NCBI RefSeq assembly: GCF_024053505.1
Contig: NZ_JAMXQS010000004.1
Coordinates: 186,001-250,000, forward strand
Length of the DNA stretch: 64,000 nucleotides
Reading direction: 5' to 3'
Origin: Mesorhizobium liriopis
GTDB taxonomy: Bacteria; Pseudomonadota; Alphaproteobacteria; Rhizobiales; Rhizobiaceae
Below are positions 38,282 through 47,589 of the stretch, piece after piece. The notes beneath the pieces are model-generated. The model saw nothing but the letters and a program-made list of their open reading frames with translations, was not told where the DNA came from and made no database searches. Made by a program: the position numbers and the translations under genes. The number at the start of each line of letters is the position of its first letter. Position 1 is the first letter of the stretch.

Positions 38282-39349
38282 GTGAACATCATCAAGACCA
38301 TGCTGACTGCCGCGGCGGTCAGCCTTGCCGCCATGAGCTTTGCTCAGGCCCAGGACAAGGGCACCATCGGCATCGCCATGCCCACCAAGTCCTCGCTGCG
38401 CTGGATTTCGGACGGCAACGAACTCAAGAAGGCGCTCGAGGAGAAGGGCTACAAGGTCGATCTCCAATACGCGGAAGACGACATCCCGAACCAGCTCGCG
38501 CAGGTCGAGAACATGGTGACCCAGGGCGAGAAGGCCCTCGTCGTCGCTTCCATCGACGGCACCACCCTGTCGGCCGTGCTCCAGCAGGCCCATGACGCCG
38601 GCGCCAAGGTCATCGCCTATGATCGCCTGATCCGCGACACGGCGAATGTCGATTATTACGTCACCTTCGACAACTTCAAGGTCGGCGTGCTTCAGGCTGA
38701 ATCGCTGCTCAAGGGCCTCGGCTACCCGGAAAAGAAGGGTCCGTTCAACATCGAGCTGTTCGGCGGCTCGCCCGACGACAACAACGCCTTCTTCTTCTAT
38801 GACGGCGCCATGAGCGTTCTGCAGCCGCTGATCGACAAGGGCGACCTCGTCGTGAAGTCTGGCCAGACCGGCATGGACAAGGTCGGCACGCTGCGTTGGG
38901 ACGGTGCGGTCGCGCAGGCCCGGATGGACAACATCCTCTCGGCCAACTACTCCGACGGCTCGCGCGTCGATGCGGTGCTCGCACCTTATGACGGCCTGTC
39001 GCGCGGCATCATCTCGTCGCTCCGCGGCGTGGGTTACGGTTCTGCCGACCAGCCTTGGCCGATCATTTCGGGCCAGGACGCCGAAGTTCCTTCGGTGAAG
39101 GCGATCATCGCCGGCGAGCAGTACTCGACCATATTCAAGGACACCCGCGAACTGGCGAAGATCACCGCCGATCTGGTGGACGAGACCCTGCAGGGCAAGG
39201 AGCCTTCGCAGATCAACGACACCAAGAGCTACAACAACGGCGTCAAGGTCATTCCGTCGGTTCTCCTGACCCCTTATGAGGTCGACAAGTCGAACTACGA
39301 AAAGACCGTGGTGGAATCCGGCTACATCAAGGCCGAAGACCTCAAGTAA
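38282..39349 (+). CDS. chvE: Sugar-binding periplasmic protein ChvE
   Basis: The product is 355 residues, a type I periplasmic binding protein. A signal peptide of about 22 residues ends MSFAQAQ, and the mature start [17 protein letters not shown] is the ChvE hallmark. In Agrobacterium, ChvE binds several aldoses (galactose, glucose, arabinose, xylose), delivers them to the Ggu/Mms importer and co-signals with VirA. Here it heads the same operon, with gguA, gguB and gguC. The start is GTG at 38282, with GGGAGTGAG upstream. Two strong hairpins follow the gene and probably protect its mRNA. Confidence 0.95.
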   Translation: MNIIKTMLTAAAVSLAAMSFAQAQDKGTIGIAMPTKSSLRWISDGNELKKALEEKGYKVDLQYAEDDIPNQLAQVENMVTQGEKALVVASIDGTTLSAVLQQAHDAGAKVIAYDRLIRDTANVDYYVTFDNFKVGVLQAESLLKGLGYPEKKGPFNIELFGGSPDDNNAFFFYDGAMSVLQPLIDKGDLVVKSGQTGMDKVGTLRWDGAVAQARMDNILSANYSDGSRVDAVLAPYDGLSRGIISSLRGVGYGSADQPWPIISGQDAEVPSVKAIIAGEQYSTIFKDTRELAKITADLVDETLQGKEPSQINDTKSYNNGVKVIPSVLLTPYEVDKSNYEKTVVESGYIKAEDLK

Positions 39350-39364
39350 GCGGAAAACGCAGAC

Positions 39365-39417
39365 GATGCCTTCGGGCATCGAACAAATCCCTCTTCCCCG
39401 CGCGAGCGGGGGAGAGG
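39365..39417 (+). promoter_or_regulatory. Two tetraloop hairpins between chvE and gguA
   Basis: The first hairpin is GATGCC-TTCG-GGCATC (39365-39380), a UUCG tetraloop. The second is a 12-bp stem with a GCGA (GNRA) loop, 39390-39401 with 39406-39417, with one T-G pair. A T-rich end is weak (TTGCCTTTTAGG). The pair probably blocks 3' exonuclease decay, or partly terminates, giving more ChvE than the membrane components. Confidence 0.65.
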
Positions 39418-39493
39418 TTGCCTTTTAGGCAATCCATGGAGCAGAAGCGCCAGGCTTCACCGGCTCCGTCAACAACCCACAGAGGTTGATTTC

Positions 39494-41065
39494 ATGCAAG
39501 ATACCATTCTGGAGATGCGCGGCATCACCAAGACGTTTCCCGGCGTCAAGGCGCTGTCGGACGTCAATCTCAACGTGCGCGCAGGCGAGATCCTCGCCAT
39601 TGTCGGCGAGAACGGCGCCGGCAAGTCCACGCTGATGAAGGTCCTTTCGGGCGTTTACCCTTACGGCTCCTACGAGGGCGAAATCCGCTTCCTCGGCGAG
39701 GAATGCCGCTTCGCCTCGATCCGCGACAGCGAGCACAAGGGCATCGTCATCATTCACCAGGAACTGGCGCTTGTGCCGCTCCTCTCGATCGCCGAGAACA
39801 TCTTTCTGGGCAACGAGCAGGCCAAAGGCGGCATCATAGACTGGAACCTGTCGCGCAAGCGCGCCGCCGAACTCCTCAAGAAGGTCGGCCTCAACGAGGA
39901 CCCGGATACGCTGATCACCAATATCGGCACGGGCAAGCAGCAGCTGGTCGAGATCGCCAAGGCGCTCGCCAAGAACGTGAAGCTCCTGATCCTCGACGAG
40001 CCCACCGCCTCGCTCAGCGAAAAGGACAGCCAGGCGCTGCTCGATCTTTTGCTCGAATTCAAGCGACAGGGCATTTCCTGCATCCTGATTTCGCACAAGC
40101 TCAACGAAGTCGGCCGCGTCGCCGACCGCATCACCGTGATCCGCGACGGCCGCACCATCGAAACCATGGAACGCGAGCAGATCTCGGAAGACCGCATCAT
40201 CACCTCGATGGTCGGCCGTTCGCTCGAAGACCGCTACCCCTCGCGCGAGCCCAAGATCGGCGAAACCGTGTTCGAGGTGAAGAACTGGTCGGTCTATCAT
40301 CCGGTCCACCCCGACCGGCAGATCATCAAGAACATCGACCTGCATGTGCGCAAAGGCGAGGTCGTGGGTATCGCCGGCTTGATGGGCGCGGGCCGGACCG
40401 AGTTCGCGATGAGCGTGTTCGGCAAAAGCTACGGCGTGAAGATTTCCGGTGACGTCTATCTCCACGGCAAGCTGGCCGATGTCTCGACCGTTGACCGCGC
40501 GATTGCGCAAGGGTTGGCCTATGCGACCGAGGATCGGAAAGTCTACGGCCTCAACCTCATCGATCACATCAAGCACAATGTGACGGCGGCGAACCTCAAG
40601 GGGGTCTCTTCCGGCGGCGTGATCGACGACATCAAGGAACTGACGGTCGCCAACGAGTATCGCAAGAAGACCAATATCCGCTCGTCGAGCGTCTACCAGA
40701 CCACAGGCAACCTGTCGGGCGGCAACCAGCAGAAGGTCGTCTTGTCCAAGTGGCTGTTCTCGAACCCGGACGTCTTGATCCTCGATGAGCCGACACGGGG
40801 CATCGATGTCGGCGCGAAATACGAGATCTACACGATCATCAACCGGCTGGTGGCGGAGGGCAAGGCGATCCTCGTCATCTCTTCGGAGATGCCTGAACTG
40901 CTCGGCATCACCGACCGCATCTATGTCATGAACGAAGGCCGTCTTGTCGGCGAAATGCCCTCCTCGGAAGCCAGCCAGGAGCGCATCATGCGGGCCATCG
41001 TGCGCGGCGAGGCGCAGGACGAGGCCCAGCGAGAACAAGCCCAGAAAGAAGAGGCAGTATCATGA
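39494..41065 (+). CDS. gguA: Sugar ABC transporter ATP-binding protein GguA
   Basis: The product is 523 residues with two ABC modules, as in the monosaccharide (XylG/MglA/MmsA) class. The first has Walker [10 protein letters not shown] and Walker [13 protein letters not shown]. The second has the signature [15 protein letters not shown] and [15 protein letters not shown]. It powers sugar import through GguB with ChvE as the binding protein. The stop overlaps gguB by four bases (ATGA). Confidence 0.96.
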   Translation: MQDTILEMRGITKTFPGVKALSDVNLNVRAGEILAIVGENGAGKSTLMKVLSGVYPYGSYEGEIRFLGEECRFASIRDSEHKGIVIIHQELALVPLLSIAENIFLGNEQAKGGIIDWNLSRKRAAELLKKVGLNEDPDTLITNIGTGKQQLVEIAKALAKNVKLLILDEPTASLSEKDSQALLDLLLEFKRQGISCILISHKLNEVGRVADRITVIRDGRTIETMEREQISEDRIITSMVGRSLEDRYPSREPKIGETVFEVKNWSVYHPVHPDRQIIKNIDLHVRKGEVVGIAGLMGAGRTEFAMSVFGKSYGVKISGDVYLHGKLADVSTVDRAIAQGLAYATEDRKVYGLNLIDHIKHNVTAANLKGVSSGGVIDDIKELTVANEYRKKTNIRSSSVYQTTGNLSGGNQQKVVLSKWLFSNPDVLILDEPTRGIDVGAKYEIYTIINRLVAEGKAILVISSEMPELLGITDRIYVMNEGRLVGEMPSSEASQERIMRAIVRGEAQDEAQREQAQKEEAVS

Positions 41066-42318
41066 GCACCGAAACGGCGGCACCCGCCGTCAATCCGCAG
41101 CGCGCCTCGGCTCAGGCCGCGCTTAAGGAGAACCTGCGCGAATACGGCCTCGTCCTGGCCCTCATCGCCATCATGGTCTTCTTCCAGTTCACCACCAACG
41201 GCGTTCTGTTCAAGCCGGTCAACCTGACCAACCTGATCTTGCAGAATTCCTACATCATCATCATGGCGCTCGGCATGCTCCTGGTCATCGTAGCCGGGCA
41301 TATCGATCTGTCCGTGGGCTCCGTGGCAGGCTTCGTCGGCGCGGTCGCGGCCGTGCTCATGGTGCAGCAGGGTTGGAACCCGATCCTCGCAGGCCTTGCC
41401 TGTATTGCGCTGGGCGGCCTGATCGGCGCCAGCCAGGGCTACTGGATCGCTTACATGCGCATCCCGTCATTCATCGTGACGCTGGCCGGCATGCTGGTCT
41501 TCAAGGGCTTGGCGCTCTGGCTGCTCGGCGGTGCCTCCGTCGGTCCGTTCCCCAAGGAATTCCAGCTTCTCTCGGCCGGCTTCATTCCCGACGTAATCGG
41601 TCGCCTGACGCTCGTCGCCCCGACGCTGAACGACCAAGGCGGGCCGATCCCGAATACGGGTCTCAGCCTGCACGGGACCACGGTCCTGATCGGCGTCGCG
41701 ATCATCGCCCTGATGTTCTGGACCGCCATCAAGAGCCGCCGTAACCGTGAGAGCCACGGCTACGAGGCCGAGCCGTTCGGCCTGTTCATCGTCAAGAACC
41801 TCGTGATGGCCGCCATTATAGGCTTCCTGATCTTCGAACTCGCCTCCTATCGCGGCCTGCCCAACGTCTTGATCGTCATGGGCGTGCTGATCGCGGGCTT
41901 CGTGTTCATCACCAAGCGCATGACCTTCGGCCGTCGCATCTATGCGATGGGCGGCAATGTGAAGGCCGCAGCACTCTCGGGCGTGAAGACCGAGCGTCTG
42001 ACCTTCATCATCTTCATCATCATGGGGATGCTCGCCGCACTCGCCGGCCTGATCTTTGCCGCGCGCCTCAACACCGCGACGCCGAAGGCGGGCCTCGGCT
42101 TCGAGCTCGATGTGATCGCGGCCGTGTTCATCGGCGGCGCGTCCGCGCTGGGCGGTGTCGGCCAGGTCGCGGGTGCCGTGATCGGCGCCTTCATCATGGG
42201 CGTCATGAACAACGGCATGTCGATCATGGGCGTCAACATCGACTGGCAGCAGGTCATCAAGGGCCTCGTGCTGCTCGGCGCCGTGGTGTTCGACCTCTAC
42301 AACAAGAACAAGGCTTGA
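41062..42318 (+). CDS. gguB: Sugar ABC transporter permease GguB
   Basis: The product is 418 residues, a BPD_transp_2-type inner-membrane permease with about ten spans. Visible parts are [62 protein letters not shown] and [20 protein letters not shown], the loop that contacts the ATPase, and [28 protein letters not shown]. Length and long periplasmic insert (about 160-240) fit the GguB/MmsB branch. It is translationally coupled to gguA and followed by gguC after 11 bases. Confidence 0.96.
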   Translation: MSTETAAPAVNPQRASAQAALKENLREYGLVLALIAIMVFFQFTTNGVLFKPVNLTNLILQNSYIIIMALGMLLVIVAGHIDLSVGSVAGFVGAVAAVLMVQQGWNPILAGLACIALGGLIGASQGYWIAYMRIPSFIVTLAGMLVFKGLALWLLGGASVGPFPKEFQLLSAGFIPDVIGRLTLVAPTLNDQGGPIPNTGLSLHGTTVLIGVAIIALMFWTAIKSRRNRESHGYEAEPFGLFIVKNLVMAAIIGFLIFELASYRGLPNVLIVMGVLIAGFVFITKRMTFGRRIYAMGGNVKAAALSGVKTERLTFIIFIIMGMLAALAGLIFAARLNTATPKAGLGFELDVIAAVFIGGASALGGVGQVAGAVIGAFIMGVMNNGMSIMGVNIDWQQVIKGLVLLGAVVFDLYNKNKA

Positions 42319-42329
42319 GGCTTTGATTC

Positions 42330-43322
42330 ATGCTCGTCTCGCAACTCGTTGAAAATGGCGAGACACTGGTTGCCGCGCGCGAGCGCGGCGGCGAAGAGGC
42401 CAAACTGGTCGAGGGCGCGAACAGCGTCCTCGATCTCGCGCATGAGGCCATCCGCGAGGGCGTCGGTCTCCGCGCCCTGATCGAGCGCAAGGGCTTCGGT
42501 CGCACTGTCGATCTCGCAGCCGGTTATCGCGAAGGACGCCTGCTTTCGCCCGTTGCCCATCCAGATCCCGCGCATCTGCACCTGACCGGCACCGGGCTGA
42601 CGCATCTGGGCTCGGCTGCCACGCGCGACGCCATGCACAAGAAGCTCGAGGGCGAGGCCGAAACGCTCACCGATTCCATGAAGATGTTCCGCATGGGGCT
42701 CGAAGGCGGAAAGCCGGCGGAGGGTACCATCGGCGTGCAGCCGGAATGGTTCTACAAGGGCAACGGAACGATGGCGGTCGCCCCCGGCGCGGCTCTCGTC
42801 TCGCCTGCCTTCGCCGCGGATGCGGGCGAGGAACCCGAGATCGCCGGCATCTATCTGATCGGCGAGGACGGCACGCCCTGGCGGCTCGGCTTCGCGCTAT
42901 CCAACGAATTCTCCGACCATGTGACGGAGCGCGTCAATTATCTCTGGCTGGCGCATTCCAAGCTTCGCAATGCCTCATTCGGCCCCGAACTTCTGGTGGG
43001 TGATCTGCCTGCCGACATTCGCGGCACCTCACGCATCTCGCGCGAGGGCGCGGTGATCTGGGAAAAGCCGTTCCTGTCCGGCGAAGCGAATATGAGCCAC
43101 GCCATCGCCAATCTCGAACATCATCACTTCAAGTATGAGGTCTTCCGTCGGCCCGGCGACCTGCACGTGCATATGTTCGGCACAGCCACGCTGTCTTTCG
43201 CGGATGGCGTGAAGGCGAGGGACGGCGATGTGTTCGAGATCGAAGCAGCCGAGTTCGGCTTGCCTCTCCGCAATCCGCTCACGCTCGCCGGCGACCGGCC
43301 AGTGAAAGTCCGCGCGCTCTAA
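42330..43322 (+). CDS. gguC: GguC/AraD1 family protein
   Basis: The product is 330 residues and matches GguC of Agrobacterium, a member of the fumarylacetoacetate-hydrolase-fold AraD1 family; some relatives dehydrate 2-keto-3-deoxy-L-arabonate. Typical stretches are LTGTGLTHLGSAATRDAMH, GAALVSPAFAADAGEEPEIAGIYLIGEDGTPW and FALSNEFSDHVTERVNYLWLAHSKLR. Its exact role next to the importer is unproved; in Agrobacterium it is not essential for ChvE signalling. Its stop overlaps by four bases the stop of the convergent DUF2238-like gene. Confidence 0.9.
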   Translation: MLVSQLVENGETLVAARERGGEEAKLVEGANSVLDLAHEAIREGVGLRALIERKGFGRTVDLAAGYREGRLLSPVAHPDPAHLHLTGTGLTHLGSAATRDAMHKKLEGEAETLTDSMKMFRMGLEGGKPAEGTIGVQPEWFYKGNGTMAVAPGAALVSPAFAADAGEEPEIAGIYLIGEDGTPWRLGFALSNEFSDHVTERVNYLWLAHSKLRNASFGPELLVGDLPADIRGTSRISREGAVIWEKPFLSGEANMSHAIANLEHHHFKYEVFRRPGDLHVHMFGTATLSFADGVKARDGDVFEIEAAEFGLPLRNPLTLAGDRPVKVRAL

Positions 43323-44008
43323 GCCCTGCGGCGGCTGTCCAGGACGTTACGCACCCAGGCCGGCATGCCGAACTCGCGATGCGGCTGCGTCTGCACCCAG
43401 CCATAGGTGGCGACCAGCACGGCCGTCACGGCGTTCGCGATCAGGTCCCACATCGTGTCGTCGAGCCCGGTCCCACCGCTGATCGGCGTCTGCATATGCA
43501 CGCCGAAGATCTGCTCGATGCCGTATTCGAAGAATTCCCACACGGTGCCCACGCTCATCGCCAGCATCGGCGCGAAGAGGAACGCCACGCGCGGCTTCAA
43601 CTCGCGCCCGCCGAGGCCGAAGGCGACAAGCAGGCCGATGGCGCTGAGAAGCACGCCCGACATGCCGTGCAGCATCAGGTCCCACCACCAGACAGTGTCG
43701 TAGAAGTGCAGGATCTCACCCATGAACAGCGCGCCGAACACGAAGAGCGCGATGCCGAGTTCGAGCGGGACGGGCAGCAAGACCGGGTGCCGCGACCGCG
43801 TTGCGGTGGGGAAGGACACGGTGAACATGGTCACCAGAACCAGAAGGGCGGCAGGCCAGTCAGCGCGCCAATCGAGCCTGATGAGCCAGAACACCATGGC
43901 GAGCATCATCAGGCCGATGATCGCCCAGGCCCAGAGTGGAGCACCTGCATCGGTTCTGGGCGCAGGCTTCCAGGAAGTCAGCGGTGCCGAGATGGTTTCC
44001 GCACTCAT
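43319..44008 (-). CDS. DUF2238/YjdF-like membrane protein coupled to crtZ
   Basis: The product is 229 residues with six predicted membrane spans (about 26-44, 52-69, 76-98, 110-133, 142-170, 185-205). The segment FYDTVWWWDLMLHGMSGVLLSAIG, followed by VGTVWEFFEYGIEQIFG and DDTMWDLIANAVTAV, has the polar Asp/His/Glu pattern of the DUF2238/YjdF family. Function is unknown. Its ATG overlaps the crtZ stop by four bases, so it is translated with the carotenoid hydroxylase. A role in carotenoid chemistry or placement is possible; I cannot tell from sequence. Confidence 0.8.
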   Translation of the reverse strand: MSAETISAPLTSWKPAPRTDAGAPLWAWAIIGLMMLAMVFWLIRLDWRADWPAALLVLVTMFTVSFPTATRSRHPVLLPVPLELGIALFVFGALFMGEILHFYDTVWWWDLMLHGMSGVLLSAIGLLVAFGLGGRELKPRVAFLFAPMLAMSVGTVWEFFEYGIEQIFGVHMQTPISGGTGLDDTMWDLIANAVTAVLVATYGWVQTQPHREFGMPAWVRNVLDSRRRA

Positions 44009-44475
44009 CCGTTACGGTTCTCGCGCAGCTGCTGCTTCAGCTTCTGGATCGGCGGGGCATAGAGAAAGCCGAAGGACACGGCGCCATCCTTGCCATCGGT
44101 GGCATGATGCAGCCGGTGAGCCTGGTAAAGGCGCTTGAGATAGCCGTTCCGGGGCGGATCCTTGAACAGCCAGCGATGGTGCACCAGCCCATCGTGGAAG
44201 ATGAAATAGAAGATGCCGTAGAACAGGATGCCGAGCGCGACCCACCAAAGCACAGGGACATAGGTGCTGCCGAGCGCGAAGAGAGCGATCGAGATCACGG
44301 CGAAGCAGACAGCATAGAGATCGTTTTTCTCGAATGTGTCGTCGTGCTCTTCGTGATGGGACTTGTGCCAGCCCCAGCCGAAGCCGTGCATGATCCAGCG
44401 ATGGGCGGCATAGGCGCCGAATTCCATCAGAAGGAAGGTGCCAAGGGTGATCAGGATCGGAACCAGATAGGCCAT
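44005..44475 (-). CDS. crtZ: Beta-carotene hydroxylase
   Basis: The product is 156 residues, a membrane di-iron hydroxylase of the fatty-acid-hydroxylase superfamily. It hydroxylates the 3 and 3' positions of beta-carotene to give zeaxanthin. The histidine boxes are seen: AHRWIMH (His25, His30), HKSHHEEH (His37-44), FHDGLVHHRW (His94, 99, 100) and HRLHHA (His120, 123, 124). Four hydrophobic spans lie between them. It is 88 bp downstream of the IPP isomerase gene on the same strand and coupled to the DUF2238-like gene. Confidence 0.96.
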   Translation of the reverse strand: MAYLVPILITLGTFLLMEFGAYAAHRWIMHGFGWGWHKSHHEEHDDTFEKNDLYAVCFAVISIALFALGSTYVPVLWWVALGILFYGIFYFIFHDGLVHHRWLFKDPPRNGYLKRLYQAHRLHHATDGKDGAVSFGFLYAPPIQKLKQQLRENRNG

Positions 44476-44563
44476 CGGTCAACTCGAAACAGGTGAAGCG
44501 GGGCCAGCGGGGCGCTTCATGTGAAGTAGAGAGCCGCCAGTTTCCCGCAATGGGTGCGATGTT

Positions 44564-45634
44564 TCAATCAACAGAGATAAGCGGCGTCTCACGCAACGCA
44601 TCAAGATTTGCTGAGCCTGTCGCAAAGGCAGCAATCCGAAGCTGCGCGATAACTGTTTCGAAATGCGCGATCACCGCCTCCGGCCCGACCATTGCGGCAT
44701 GAAGGACGCCGGCCGCCTGGCCCACGAGATTCGCCCCGAGCCGGAGGGCTTTCGCGACGTCGAGCCCATCGCGAATGCCACCGGATGCGATGACGAATGC
44801 GTCGGGCAGGGCGGCGCGAACCTGTCGAAGAGCCGTCGCAGTCGGGATGCCCCAGTCGCGGAAAGGCGCTGCGATGCCGGCCTGTTGTGGGGTGCGCGCG
44901 CGTCCGGCCTCGATGGCCGCCCAACTCGTGCCGCCCGCACCGGCCACGTCGATGTGGCGCACACCGGCTTCCCACAGCCGCCGCGCGGTTCTGCCGTCGA
45001 TGCCGGCACCGACCTCCTTGACGACGACGGGCACGGAAAGCGTGCGGCATGTTTCCTCGATGGCCGAGAGCACGCCGCGCCAGTCGGTGTCACCCTCGGG
45101 CTGCAGCGCCTCCTGCAGTGGGTTGAGGTGAATGATCAAGGCATCAGCTTCCAGCGCCTCGACCGCGCGCGCGGCGAGGCCAGGATCGTCCCGCACCTGA
45201 ACGGCGCCCAGATTGGAGAGGATCGGCACGTCAGGCGCAGCGCGGCGCAAGGACGAGCCGAGGCCTCCGCCGCCCGCGCCCTCCAGCGCCACGCGCTGCG
45301 AGCCCACGGCCAAAGCGATGCCGAGCGCCTGTGCCGCTTCGGCGAGGCTTCGGTTGATGGCTTCCGCCCGTGCCGGTCCGCCGGTCATGGAACTGATCAG
45401 GAGCGGCGCGTTGAGCCTGCGGCCAAGCCAGGAAAGCGAAAGGTCGACGTCTGCCAAGGCGATTTCGGGCAGGGCACAGTGCGCGAAGCGGATGCGATCG
45501 AATCCATTCGACACCGCCGTTGCACCTGCGCCCGCCAGAACGAGATCGAGATGATGGTCCTTGCGCGCCCGTAGCGCCGGCTCGGCATTCTCCTCGCTCA
45601 ACCTGTGTAAGACCTTCGGTTCGCCACTGCTCAT
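44564..45634 (-). CDS. fni: Type 2 isopentenyl-diphosphate isomerase
   Basis: The product is 356 residues, an FMN- and NADPH-dependent TIM-barrel enzyme that interconverts IPP and DMAPP and so supplies the precursors for CrtE. Motifs include [60 protein letters not shown] and [11 protein letters not shown], ending in the FMN phosphate loop [21 protein letters not shown]. The ATG at 45634 gives the expected length (about 350). It is divergent from crtE with an 86-bp gap, and crtZ follows it. Confidence 0.95.
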   Translation of the reverse strand: MSSGEPKVLHRLSEENAEPALRARKDHHLDLVLAGAGATAVSNGFDRIRFAHCALPEIALADVDLSLSWLGRRLNAPLLISSMTGGPARAEAINRSLAEAAQALGIALAVGSQRVALEGAGGGGLGSSLRRAAPDVPILSNLGAVQVRDDPGLAARAVEALEADALIIHLNPLQEALQPEGDTDWRGVLSAIEETCRTLSVPVVVKEVGAGIDGRTARRLWEAGVRHIDVAGAGGTSWAAIEAGRARTPQQAGIAAPFRDWGIPTATALRQVRAALPDAFVIASGGIRDGLDVAKALRLGANLVGQAAGVLHAAMVGPEAVIAHFETVIAQLRIAAFATGSANLDALRETPLISVD

Positions 45635-45721
45635 ACCTTTATGATTTGCACGGCACTTCCGTTCATGCCAGCGTGTTCCAGATAGAGCGCGACAGAGCAA
45701 GCGACAGCCTTGGAAGGGTGG

Positions 45722-46669
45722 ATGGCAGCGAGCGACAAACAGCCGTTCAGCGAGATACGCGCCGAGGTGGAAGCCGAGCTTCTGCGCCATTTCGGCGAGG
45801 CGGAAGCGACGGCAACCGTTGGCTTGGCCATGCGGGAAAGCGTGCTCGCGCCCGCCAAGCGCCTGCGCCCCGTTCTGACCGTGGTGGCTGCGCGTGATCT
45901 CGGTTTCCGCTCGACGGCTGCCTTGCGCGCGGGCTGCGCCGTGGAGCTGGTGCATACCGCGTCGCTTCTGCTCGATGATCTGCCTTGCATGGATGACGCG
46001 CAGACCCGTCGCGGCAAGCCGGCGATTCATGTGCGCTTCGGCGAGGATGTTGCCATCCTCGCGGCCATCGCGCTTTTGAGCGATGCCTATGGCATGGCAG
46101 CCAGTCTGCCGGACGTGTCGGGCGCCACCTCGGCGCGGCTGGTGACGGTTCTGTCCAACGCGATCGGCCTCAACGGCCTGGTCGCCGGCCAGTATCGCGA
46201 CCTTCATGGCGCGGCCCCGCTCGATCAGGCGGAGGCGTCCAGCGTCAACGATCAGAAGACCGGCTCGCTCTTCTGCACCTGCCTCGACATGGCGGCGACG
46301 CTCGCCGGCACCACGCCGCTGGCCGAACAGCATTTGCAGACCTATGGCCGCGAGATCGGCCGCGCGTTCCAGCTCTTCGACGATCTGCTCGATGTGGACG
46401 GCGATGCCGTTGCCATGGGAAAGGATACGGGACGGGATGGGGTGGATGCGCGCCTCGCCTCGACTCTTGATCGCGATGCCATGACGGCACTGATCCGTTC
46501 GCATGTCACCGCCGCGCGCGCCGCCTTGGCCGGCCTGCCGGTGCGCGCAAAAGGATTGTCGGAGTTGACCGATCACCTGTTCGGCGCGGAGGAAAAGAAG
46601 GCTGAACCGGCACGCGGCGCGAAGCCGGTCCCGGCCATGGCCCTGATGCCGAGTTTCCTGGCGCGCTAA
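45722..46669 (+). CDS. crtE: Geranylgeranyl diphosphate synthase
   Basis: The product is 315 residues from the ATG at 45722 (a TTG at 45710 would add four). CrtE condenses IPP with allylic diphosphates to C20 GGPP for phytoene synthesis. The first Asp-rich motif is [10 protein letters not shown] (from Asp85) with RRGKP, and the second is [22 protein letters not shown]-type and NDQKTGSLF segments are also present. It is the only crt gene on the plus strand. Its stop overlaps by four bases the stop of the convergent crtB. Confidence 0.94.
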   Translation: MAASDKQPFSEIRAEVEAELLRHFGEAEATATVGLAMRESVLAPAKRLRPVLTVVAARDLGFRSTAALRAGCAVELVHTASLLLDDLPCMDDAQTRRGKPAIHVRFGEDVAILAAIALLSDAYGMAASLPDVSGATSARLVTVLSNAIGLNGLVAGQYRDLHGAAPLDQAEASSVNDQKTGSLFCTCLDMAATLAGTTPLAEQHLQTYGREIGRAFQLFDDLLDVDGDAVAMGKDTGRDGVDARLASTLDRDAMTALIRSHVTAARAALAGLPVRAKGLSELTDHLFGAEEKKAEPARGAKPVPAMALMPSFLAR

Positions 46670-47589
46670 ACGGGACGCCGCCAGAGGGCCGGTGAGCGAA
46701 GCTCGCTGCCGGCCATTCGCGAGCGGAGGGCAAGCAGCCCACCGCTCGAAAGGACGCCGAGTTTTTCGCTCCTGCTGGTGCTGACGCGGCTGTCCCAGGC
46801 CGATGGGCCGCGCGCCACGACCTTTCGCCCGATCGCACGATAGATGCCGCGGGCGGCGGCTATCGCCCAGGCGGCGCGCAGGGGCAGATCGGCGATGCCG
46901 CGGGCGGCGGAGTCGTAATAGGGCTCGGCGGCCTCGACCAGGCGCTTGGCGAGCGATGCGAGTTTCGTGCGATTTATCGGGTCGGCAACGGCGTCGATCG
47001 GGATGCCCGCCTCGTCCAGCCAATCGAGTGGCAGGTAGATGCGGCCAAGCTGCGCATCGTCCACGATGTCGCGTGCGATGTTGGTCAACTGGAACGCGAG
47101 GCCCAGATCGCAGGCGCGGTCGAGCGTGGCAGGATCGCGCGCGCCCATGACCTGAGCCATCATCACGCCGACAACGCCAGCCACGCCGTAGCAGTAGAGC
47201 AGCAGTTCATCGAGCGTTCGAAAGCGCCGATCCTCGACATCCATGCGGAAGCCGGCAAGGTGATCGAAGGCGCGCGCGACAGCGATGCCGTGGCGCTTCG
47301 TGACATCGGCGAGGCATTGGAAGGCCGGATGGACAGCGCGGTTTTCACCGAGTGCTGCATGCGTTTGCAATTCGAGGCCGGCGAGGCGTTCGAGCGGGGA
47401 CGCAGCCTGTTCGATCCGGCCATGGCCGAGCTCCTGCCCGTCCACCACATCGTCGCAATGGCGGCACCAGGCGTAAAGCTTGGCGACATCACGTCGTGTT
47501 TCTTCGTCGAACAGGCGCGAGGCGGCGGCGAAGCTTTGCGAGCCCTTGGCGATGGACGCGTCCGCATAGGCTTGCAAAGCGTCGCTCAT
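46666..47589 (-). CDS. crtB: Phytoene synthase
   Basis: The product is 307 residues from the ATG at 47589, which overlaps the crtI stop by four bases. It joins two GGPP into 15-cis-phytoene. The two Mg-binding Asp motifs are [10 protein letters not shown] and [36 protein letters not shown] is the other family signature. The C-terminal 30 residues are divergent. It is the last gene of the crtXYIB operon. Confidence 0.95.
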   Translation of the reverse strand: MSDALQAYADASIAKGSQSFAAASRLFDEETRRDVAKLYAWCRHCDDVVDGQELGHGRIEQAASPLERLAGLELQTHAALGENRAVHPAFQCLADVTKRHGIAVARAFDHLAGFRMDVEDRRFRTLDELLLYCYGVAGVVGVMMAQVMGARDPATLDRACDLGLAFQLTNIARDIVDDAQLGRIYLPLDWLDEAGIPIDAVADPINRTKLASLAKRLVEAAEPYYDSAARGIADLPLRAAWAIAAARGIYRAIGRKVVARGPSAWDSRVSTSRSEKLGVLSSGGLLALRSRMAGSELRSPALWRRPV

